Source: Ilumatobacter fluminis (GTDB lineage Bacteria > Actinomycetota > Acidimicrobiia > Acidimicrobiales > Ilumatobacteraceae). Taken from it: a DNA stretch of 64,000 bases. The first letter of the stretch is position 1; each line of letters opens with the position of its first letter. Of this stretch, positions 58,065 through 64,000 are shown in pieces. Made by a program: the position numbers and the translations under genes. Location: the NCBI RefSeq assembly GCF_004364865.1, contig NZ_SOAU01000001.1, positions 4,186,001-4,250,000 of the forward strand, read 5' to 3'. The notes below the pieces were generated by a model. It searched no databases. It saw nothing but the letters and a program-made list of their open reading frames with translations, and was not told the DNA's origin.

Positions 58065-59053
58065 GTGGCAACCCCCCGTGTGCCGATCGTGGCTCGAACC
58101 TCGTCGAGCCGGTACAGGTCGACGGCGGCGTGCGCCATCGCCAGTTCGAGTTCTTCCTGTGCGAGCACCGCCGGCGATCCCTCGTACGGCTCGGCCAAGG
58201 CGGTGAACTGATCGATCCAGCGCTCGAGCTGGGCGCCGTCGGCGTCGTCACCCGGTCCGCGGATGATGTCGGAGCCGAACAGGAGACGATGCGCCCCGAC
58301 GCGCTGCTTCGCGAGCAGGATCCGGCGACGGAACTCGCCGTAGTCGAAGTCGGCGCTGCGCTGCCAGAGCGACAGGTCGAGGTAGCAGCGCTGCCACCCG
58401 AACGCCATGTCGACCGCTTCCATCCACCAGGCCTCGAACCCGGCGTGCCCGAACACCCAGGCGATCGTCGGGTAACGCTGCATGACGGGGGCGATGGCTG
58501 CAGGTCGGGAGTTCGGGGTCACGAGCGGGTCGCCGCCGAGCGGCGCCGTGTGGATCACGATGGGGCGGTCGTGTTCGGCGGCGAACCGGAACACCCAGTC
58601 GTACTGCGGGTCGTCGATCAACCAGCCGGCGGCCGGGTAGAGCTTGAAGCCGACGCACGCGGGCCGTTCGAGCGAACGCTCGGCGATCTCGCGGGCGTTC
58701 GGCTGCCGCGGGTCGAGTCCGGCACAGAAGGCGAGTCGGCCATCGGTCGTCTCGGCGAGGCGATCGTGGTGATCGTGGAGCCCTTCGATGGTCAGTTCGT
58801 CCGGTCCGGCGTTGCCGACCACGGTCCAGTCGACGACGGGGATCAGACCGGCGTCGACACCGAGGCGGTCGAACGCCGCGATCGTGAGCGCCCCGGTCGG
58901 GTCGCTCTGGCGCTGCATCACGCGCGCTTCCATGGCGGCGGGATCGCGGAGCTCGGTCCGGCGACCGGACGCCTGACGCGCCCAGGCCATGCGGACCTCG
59001 CGCGGGATCCACTCGCGGTCGAGGACGTGCAGGTGTGCGTCGACGATGCGCAT
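58061..59053 (-). CDS. Amidohydrolase family 2 protein
   Basis: 330 residues. An intact N-terminal HxH (IVDAHLHVLDRE), the metal Lys/His region FKLYPAAGW and VIHTAPLGGDP, a His in VFGHAGFEAWW and the late Asp in LLFGSDIIRGPG are consistent with a mononuclear metal hydrolase or decarboxylase. It differs from the DDH variant at 50433-51677. Start and stop both overlap neighbours. Confidence 0.88.
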   Translation of the reverse strand: MRIVDAHLHVLDREWIPREVRMAWARQASGRRTELRDPAAMEARVMQRQSDPTGALTIAAFDRLGVDAGLIPVVDWTVVGNAGPDELTIEGLHDHHDRLAETTDGRLAFCAGLDPRQPNAREIAERSLERPACVGFKLYPAAGWLIDDPQYDWVFRFAAEHDRPIVIHTAPLGGDPLVTPNSRPAAIAPVMQRYPTIAWVFGHAGFEAWWMEAVDMAFGWQRCYLDLSLWQRSADFDYGEFRRRILLAKQRVGAHRLLFGSDIIRGPGDDADGAQLERWIDQFTALAEPYEGSPAVLAQEELELAMAHAAVDLYRLDEVRATIGTRGVAT

Positions 59054-60225
59054 CAGGAGACGCGCTCCAGCACATGAGCCGTCGACACGGCGGTGTGCCA
59101 GTCGATCACTCCGCCACCGACCTGTGCCAGCGCGATGCGGGCGTCGGGGGTCTGGCGTTCGCCGGCCGTACCGAGCAGTTGCGACCGCAGCTCGTGCACC
59201 TGTGCGATACCACTCGCCGCGAGCGCATGGCCGCGGGCGATCAGCCCGCCCGACGGGTTGATCGGCAGCGGGCCGCCGAGTGCGGTGTGTCGCTCGATCG
59301 CCCACCGCTCCTCGTCGCCGGGAGCGCACAGACCGGTCTCGGTCCAGGCCATGGCTTCGTAGGCGACGCTCGCGTCGTGGACCTCGGCGACGTCGATGTC
59401 GTCGGGACCGATACCGGCGATCTCGTACGCACGCGATGTGGCGGCGTGGGCGGCCGACGGCCCGTCGACACCCTTGGGTGGGCGACTCGCCAGCACCGAC
59501 GCGCCGATCTTCACCCGCGGTCCGGAGCCGGGCTTGCTGCTGACCACGGCAGCCGCCGCACCGTCGCTCACCGGAGAACTCATCAGCGAGGTGATCGGAT
59601 CGACCACGGTACGGGCGCCGAGCACACCATCGGCATCGACGTCGATGTGGCGGTGTGCCAGGGGGTTGAGACGCCCGTACTCGTAGGCCTTCGCGGCGAT
59701 CTCGGCGAGCCCGCGCCGGGTCATGCCGGCGTTGTCGAACAACGCCTGAGCCAGACGCGCCTGACGATCGACCAGCGGTGTTCGATCGGTGCCGGCTCCT
59801 TCACCGACCTCGAACATGTCCTCCACGTCGGTGCCGGCCTTGTACGCCGCGAAGGTGCGGGCCCGGTCTTCGTGGTTGGCCTTCTCGACGCCGACCGCCA
59901 ACACGGTGTCGTACATGCCCGAGGCGACCGCCATGTGGGCGAGGTGGAGGGCGTTGCCGCCCGACGCGCACGCGTTCTCGACGTTGTGGATCGGGATGGT
60001 TCCGAACCCGAGCGGGTACAGCACGACCTCGCCGCGGATGCATTCCTGTCCCGTGATCAAGCCGGCGAGGGAGTTCGCGAAGTAGACCGCTTGCACGTCG
60101 CCCGGCTCGAGTCCGGCGTCGGCCAACGCCTGCTCGACGGCTTCGGCACCGAGGTCTTTCATCGATCGGTCGAGGTGCTTGCCGAACCGCGTCATGGCGG
60201 TGGCGGTGACGAAGGCGTCGGTCAT
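59053..60225 (-). CDS. Thiolase-like protein, second copy
   Basis: 390 residues. The nucleophile Cys is in VENACASGGNALH; the HD motif reads VAEVHDASVAYEA, and the C-terminal loop is GGLIARGHALAASGIAQVHE. It is only distantly similar to the thiolase at 54576-55754, particularly around HDAS versus HDCF, so it probably has a different substrate. No DUF35 partner is adjacent. It is coupled on both sides (ATGA with the SDR gene, TGATG with the amidohydrolase gene). Confidence 0.9.
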   Translation of the reverse strand: MTDAFVTATAMTRFGKHLDRSMKDLGAEAVEQALADAGLEPGDVQAVYFANSLAGLITGQECIRGEVVLYPLGFGTIPIHNVENACASGGNALHLAHMAVASGMYDTVLAVGVEKANHEDRARTFAAYKAGTDVEDMFEVGEGAGTDRTPLVDRQARLAQALFDNAGMTRRGLAEIAAKAYEYGRLNPLAHRHIDVDADGVLGARTVVDPITSLMSSPVSDGAAAAVVSSKPGSGPRVKIGASVLASRPPKGVDGPSAAHAATSRAYEIAGIGPDDIDVAEVHDASVAYEAMAWTETGLCAPGDEERWAIERHTALGGPLPINPSGGLIARGHALAASGIAQVHELRSQLLGTAGERQTPDARIALAQVGGGVIDWHTAVSTAHVLERVS

Positions 60226-61058
60226 GGTGACTCCGGGGTGGGGATGACGGGTGGGGGCGACGGCCAGGCCGCCATCACGCCGCCGTCGACGATCAGGCTG
60301 TGGCCGTTCACGTACGAGGCGTCGTCGCTCGCGAGGAACGCCGCCGCTGCGGCGGCCTCGTGGGGGGTGCCCTGGCGGCGCATCGGGCACACCGAGTCAC
60401 GCGCCCGCGCTGCGGCCGGGTCGGCGGTGAACTCGCGGCGCACCATCGGCGAGTCGATGACGCCGAGCACGACCGCGTTCGACCGGATGCCGCCGCGTGC
60501 GTAGCGGACGGCGATGTGGCGCATCACGGCGAGCTGCGCGGCCTTGGTCGCCTCGTACGACAACGATCGTCCGCTGCTGCGGACCGACGCCGTCGACCCG
60601 ACGAAGACGAACGAGCCGCTCGATCGTTCGAGCATCGACGGCAGGAGCGCCTGGACGACGAGCCAGTGACCGGTCACGTTGACCGAGGTACTCAGATCCC
60701 ATTCCTCGATCGTCTGGGTGCGGAGCCCGTCGTGACCGGAGATCGCCGCGTTCGCGACCACCGCGTCGACGGCGCCACGGTCGGCGAGGATTCGTTCGGC
60801 GGCGGTTCGACACGACTCGGGGTCGGCGAGGTCGAGTTCGACCGCCGATGCCTCCCCCTCGCAGGCATCGACGGTCGCCTGGGCCGACGCGAGATCGCGG
60901 TCGGCCACGACGACGTGGGCCCCTTCGGACGCCAGGCGGAGCGCGATCGCCCGACCGTTCCCGATGGCGATGTCGTCGCCGTCGGCGGCGGGTCCGTCGC
61001 TGCCGCCGCCGAGCACGAGCGCGACGCGGCCGTCGAAGCGGCGGCAGCCGTGGTCCAT
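60222..61058 (-). CDS. SDR family oxidoreductase with extended glycine loop
   Basis: 278 residues. The cofactor loop is longer than normal: GGGSDGPAADGDDIAIGNGR, where classical SDRs have TGxxxGxG. VANAAIS, the catalytic Ser in FVGSTAS, YEATK and VNGHSLIVDGG complete the family set. Asp in VVADRD favours NAD(H). SDRs with a GPGxGNG-type loop are known among CoA-ester and steroid enzymes. It is coupled to neighbours on both sides. Confidence 0.88.
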   Translation of the reverse strand: MDHGCRRFDGRVALVLGGGSDGPAADGDDIAIGNGRAIALRLASEGAHVVVADRDLASAQATVDACEGEASAVELDLADPESCRTAAERILADRGAVDAVVANAAISGHDGLRTQTIEEWDLSTSVNVTGHWLVVQALLPSMLERSSGSFVFVGSTASVRSSGRSLSYEATKAAQLAVMRHIAVRYARGGIRSNAVVLGVIDSPMVRREFTADPAAARARDSVCPMRRQGTPHEAAAAAAFLASDDASYVNGHSLIVDGGVMAAWPSPPPVIPTPESP

Positions 61059-62221
61059 CAGTAGCTCCGCGGGAGGCCGAGCACGTTCTGGGCCAGGTAG
61101 TTGAGCGTCATCTCCTGGCTGACCGGGGCGATCCGCATGAGGCGGGCCTCGCGCCAGTAGCGCTCGACGTGGTACTCCGAGGCGTACCCGACGCCCCCGT
61201 GGGTCTGCATGGCACGGTCGGCGGCCATGAACCCGGCCTCGGCGGCGAGGTACTTGGCGGTGTTGGCCGCCTCACCACAGCTGAGGCCGTTGTCGTAGCG
61301 CCAGCCGGCGAGCAGCACCATCTGCCACGCCGCCTGCAGGCGGGCGTAGGCGTCGGCGAGCGGATGGCTGAGTGCCTGGTTGGCGCCGATCGGGCGGCCG
61401 AACACCTCGCGTTCGCCGGCGTAGTCGACCGCTCGTCGAAGTGCCGCTTCGCCGATGCCGATCGCCTCTGCGGCGATCAGGATGCGCTCGGGGTTGATGC
61501 CGGAGAGGATGTGGTGGAAGCCGCGCCCTTCCTCACCGACCATGCGCCAGTCCTCGACCGGCAGATCGTCGTAGAAGGTCTCGCCGGTGGTGACGGCGTT
61601 GCGGCCGAGCTTCTTCGTCGGGCGGATCTCGACGTGGTCGGGATCCATGTCGGCAAGGAAGAGCGTGAGGCCGCCGAACCGATCGTCGGGATCGGTGCCG
61701 GTGCGGACGAGGATCAGGATGACCTCCGACTCGAGGGCCTTCGTCGTCCAGATCTTCTGTCCGGAGATCCGCCACGATCCGTCGTCCTGCCGGGTCGCAC
61801 GTGTCGAGATCTGTGATGTGTCGGTGCCGGCGTTCGGCTCGGTGACGCCGAAGGCCACGTGCAGGTCGCCCGCCGCCGCACGCGGCAGATAGGTCTCCTT
61901 CAGGCGCTCGTTGCCGAACTTCACGACGGGCTGCAGGCCGAACACCGTGAGGTGCATGGCGCTGCAACCGTTCATCGCCGCGCCGGACTTGGCGACCTCG
62001 CGCATGAGGATCGCCGCCTCGGTGATGCCTCGACCGCCGCCGCCGTACTCCTCGGGGAGCGCCATGCCGAGCCAGCCGTCCTCGGCCATCGCGCCGTAGA
62101 ACTCCCACGGGAAGCGGTGCTCTTCGTCGCACGACGCCCAGTACTCGTCGCCGAAGTCGGCGCACCGTTTGGCGACCGCGTCGGCGATCAGTTCATGATC
62201 GTCGTTCGGGGTGAAGTCCAT
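61058..62221 (-). CDS. Acyl-CoA dehydrogenase, second copy
   Basis: 387 residues. GVTEPNAGTDTSQISTRATR (FAD loop), GQKIWTTKALES, ERILIAAEAIGIGEAALRRA and MQTHGGVGYASEYHVERYWR are standard acyl-CoA dehydrogenase blocks. The usual catalytic Glu region near residue 365 (YHVERYWREARL) is present. The N-terminal LPEEYGGGGRGITEAA matches the alpha-helical domain. It is coupled upstream to the hydrolase gene (TGATG) and downstream to the SDR gene. Confidence 0.93.
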   Translation of the reverse strand: MDFTPNDDHELIADAVAKRCADFGDEYWASCDEEHRFPWEFYGAMAEDGWLGMALPEEYGGGGRGITEAAILMREVAKSGAAMNGCSAMHLTVFGLQPVVKFGNERLKETYLPRAAAGDLHVAFGVTEPNAGTDTSQISTRATRQDDGSWRISGQKIWTTKALESEVILILVRTGTDPDDRFGGLTLFLADMDPDHVEIRPTKKLGRNAVTTGETFYDDLPVEDWRMVGEEGRGFHHILSGINPERILIAAEAIGIGEAALRRAVDYAGEREVFGRPIGANQALSHPLADAYARLQAAWQMVLLAGWRYDNGLSCGEAANTAKYLAAEAGFMAADRAMQTHGGVGYASEYHVERYWREARLMRIAPVSQEMTLNYLAQNVLGLPRSY

Positions 62222-63030
62222 CAGCTCGCTGCGACCTTGGTGCGGACGACGTCGAGCAGTTGGGCGCCGAAGTCGGCGTCTTCGTACGGGAGCATGTGTG
62301 CCATGCCGTCGACAGTACGGACATCGGCGTGGGGCAGCGAGGCGGACCACGCGCTCGCGAGCGACGGCGGCACGACGCCGTCGGCGCTGCCGAACCAGAC
62401 GGTCGTCGGGATGTCGGCGAGGCGGTAGGCACGGCCGACCACGTTCGTGTCGGGGATCGGGAACAGGTAGCGGCTGGTCGAGCCGAGCACCTCGACACGT
62501 CGGATGGCGGCGAGGCCGCGGTCGTGAGCGTCGACGGGCGGCGGGAAGTGCTCGAGCACCAGATCGCTCGCCGGATCGGCGTAGAGGTGCGGGTTCAAAT
62601 CGCGCGGCATCAGGGCGAAGAAGTCGACGCCGGGGTCGTCGGTGTCGAACATGCCGAACGGCGTGGCGAGCGCGAGGCCGGCGACCGATGACGCCTGCTG
62701 GATCGCCATCTCGACGGCGAGGGTGGCGCCGAGGCCGTGCCCGGCGAGCACGGGCTGGTCGACGTCGAGCTGATCGAGCGCCCACCACACCGCCGTCGCG
62801 AGATCGCCGATCGAATCGAAGCGGTCACCGCCGGGCGAGACGCAGAAGCCGGGCAGGTGCACCTCGATCACGTCGAGGTGCTCGGCGAGGGCGTCACGGC
62901 CGGGGACGCCGGACAGCGCCCCGTACTCACCGTGCAACCAGACGAGGGTCTGGGCCGACGGGTCGCCGCTGCGGTCGACGGCGATGGACGTGCCGGGGAT
63001 CGGGATGTCGAGTTCGATGCGTTCGCTCAT
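62221..63030 (-). CDS. Alpha/beta hydrolase lacking the nucleophile Ser
   Basis: 269 residues with a normal alpha/beta-hydrolase outline: oxyanion segment WLHGEYGALSG, acid Asp in FGSADGVVPP and base His in DGMAHMLPYE. The nucleophile elbow reads GHGLG at residues 97-101, so Gly99 replaces the Ser of GxSxG. It may be a binding protein, use a water-only mechanism, or be non-catalytic. ATG 63030 overlaps the LLM gene stop (ATGA). Confidence 0.85.
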   Translation of the reverse strand: MSERIELDIPIPGTSIAVDRSGDPSAQTLVWLHGEYGALSGVPGRDALAEHLDVIEVHLPGFCVSPGGDRFDSIGDLATAVWWALDQLDVDQPVLAGHGLGATLAVEMAIQQASSVAGLALATPFGMFDTDDPGVDFFALMPRDLNPHLYADPASDLVLEHFPPPVDAHDRGLAAIRRVEVLGSTSRYLFPIPDTNVVGRAYRLADIPTTVWFGSADGVVPPSLASAWSASLPHADVRTVDGMAHMLPYEDADFGAQLLDVVRTKVAAS

Positions 63031-64000
63031 CGGGCAACCTCTCGGGCGACGGGGTCGACGTGGGTGGGTTGGAAGCCGTCGATGGGTCGCGGCCACCAGT
63101 TGTGTTCGTGCTCGTCCGCGAACATCGTCTGCAGACCGGGCATCACCTTCTCGGAGAAGAGATCGATGTTGTGCTTGGCGAGGTCCTTCGGCATCGAACC
63201 GATGTGCATGAGGAGCACCCAGTTGCCGATCGACGACTGCTTGGCCGCCGCCTCGAGACGCTCGCGCACCGTGTCGGGGCCACCGCCGATGACGATGCCC
63301 TTCTCGATGAAGTCGTCCCAGCCGTACGACTGGGCCGCGGCGAAGGAGTCCGGTCGGCTCGCCTTTTCGGCGCCTTTGGCAGGGAGCACCTCTTCGAGCG
63401 ACCGGACGGTCTTGTAGCCCGGCGCCTCGGTGAAGCCCGGGTAGATGTGGGTGCACTTCTGGTAGAAGTACTGGACGTGCGGCTCGTACAGGCGACGGGC
63501 CTCCTCGTCGGTGTCGGCCACCATGACGAGCTGCACGATGCCCGAGCGGTACGGGTTGCGCTCTCGGCCGGCGAGCTCGACTCGCGACCAGTACTTCTCG
63601 AACATCTGCGATGCGAAGTCGGCACCGAAGTACGAGAGCAGGAAGAACGGTGCATCGAGTTCGACGGCGAAGTCCATCGTCTCGACCGAACCGCTGCCCG
63701 GGATCCAGATCGGGGGGTGCGGGTTCTGGAGCGGCTTGGGCCACGGGTTGACGTAGCGGAGCTTGCTGAAGCGGCCGTTGTGGGAGAAGACCTCACGTGA
63801 GGTCCAGGCCTTCCGGATCAGTTCGAAGCCTTCGCGGTGCTGCTCACGCATGGTGGCGGGCTTCACGCCGTAGGCGAAGTTCGAGTCCTGGCTGCTGCCG
63901 AGCGGGAATCCGGTGATCAGACGACCGCCGCTCATCACGTCGAGCATCGCCAGTTCCTCGGCGATACGGATCGGGGGGTCGTAGAGCGGCACGGCGTCGC
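63027..64000 (-). CDS. LLM class flavin/F420-dependent oxidoreductase (partial)
   Basis: About 324 residues are visible and the N terminus is cut by the window edge. The frame continues past the internal GTG at 63992 (DAVPLYDPPIRIAEELAMLD, 20 residues), a typical mid-protein block of bacterial luciferase-like monooxygenases. Later blocks are SGGRLITGFPLGSSQD, PWPKPLQNPHPPIWIPGSG and VMVADTDEEARR. It differs from the F420 reductase-like gene at 57171-58064 and is closer to the alkanal monooxygenase-like group. Confidence 0.88.
   Translation of the reverse strand, partial: DAVPLYDPPIRIAEELAMLDVMSGGRLITGFPLGSSQDSNFAYGVKPATMREQHREGFELIRKAWTSREVFSHNGRFSKLRYVNPWPKPLQNPHPPIWIPGSGSVETMDFAVELDAPFFLLSYFGADFASQMFEKYWSRVELAGRERNPYRSGIVQLVMVADTDEEARRLYEPHVQYFYQKCTHIYPGFTEAPGYKTVRSLEEVLPAKGAEKASRPDSFAAAQSYGWDDFIEKGIVIGGGPDTVRERLEAAAKQSSIGNWVLLMHIGSMPKDLAKHNIDLFSEKVMPGLQTMFADEHEHNWWPRPIDGFQPTHVDPVAREVAR

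Noticed and set aside
60222-61058. The long glycine loop of the SDR as a novel insertion
   Set aside because: SDRs with a stretched GPGxGNG-type loop are already known, so it marks a subgroup rather than something new.
62585-62610. A tRNA T-arm-like string (GGGTTCAAATC)
   Set aside because: No acceptor stem or anticodon arm can be formed around it, and it lies within the conserved hydrolase reading frame.

Overview
This is 64 kb of GC-rich, densely packed bacterial DNA. Many starts are GTG, and genes are linked by ATGA, GTGA or TGATG stop/start overlaps. F420-type luciferase-like oxidoreductases, paired acyl-CoA dehydrogenases and thiolases, a Zn-ribbon/OB-fold thiolase partner, KstR2-like TetR regulators and lipoproteins with acidic or Thr/Asp-rich linkers all point to an actinobacterium. 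My best guess is Acidimicrobiia close to Ilumatobacter; that is inference, because no rRNA marker is present. I saw no tRNA, rRNA, CRISPR array or insertion sequence. No stretch longer than about 300 bases lacks a gene.

Region 1 (1-16 kb) is mixed. It holds a hybrid histidine kinase and a convergent receiver protein, an SDR plus an acyl-CoA synthetase, a haloalkane dehalogenase with a DUF1330 protein, a cNMP-binding lysine acetyltransferase, a frameshifted MFS transporter, a TetR-molybdoenzyme operon sharing a perfect operator with that transporter, and a GGDEF-EAL protein. The main discovery is at 5082-5738. A TetR gene is followed through an ATGA overlap by a peroxiredoxin-like gene. Its catalytic cysteine codon is an in-frame TGA (W-TGA-P-Y-C), and a bacterial SECIS-like hairpin starts a few bases downstream. 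I read it as a selenoprotein.

Region 2 (15.7-32.5 kb) is a sugar region. A translationally coupled GH32 fructosidase-patatin-acyltransferase unit is followed by a beta-galactoside locus: galK; lacZ, galT, an ABC ATPase, two atypical permeases, a lipoprotein binding protein and a DeoR regulator. Binding protein plus importer bring in a galactoside, LacZ splits it, and GalK/GalT feed galactose into the Leloir pathway; galE is not in the window. Both permeases carry large extra domains.

Region 3 (32.5-44.3 kb) contains a hydrolase, a phytanoyl-CoA dioxygenase-like protein and a TetR regulator. A divergent catabolic cluster follows around a LacI regulator and a 16-bp perfect palindrome. One arm encodes a DapA-like aldolase, an Old-Yellow-type flavoprotein and a DUF2264 protein. 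The other encodes LacI, a TIM-barrel isomerase and a 2-hydroxyacid dehydrogenase, with an alpha-galactosidase 40 bp downstream. The substrate is unknown.

Region 4 (44.3-64 kb) has a 3-hydroxyisobutyrate-dehydrogenase-like enzyme with YceI, a TetR regulator, a penicillin-acylase-type lipoprotein and a MaoC hydratase. A long minus-strand series of acyl-CoA, amidohydrolase and F420-type genes then runs off the right edge. A KstR2-like TetR regulator sits inside it, and near-identical palindromes lie upstream of three transcription units. The gene set suggests catabolism of a steroid, terpenoid or other cyclic CoA-activated substrate.
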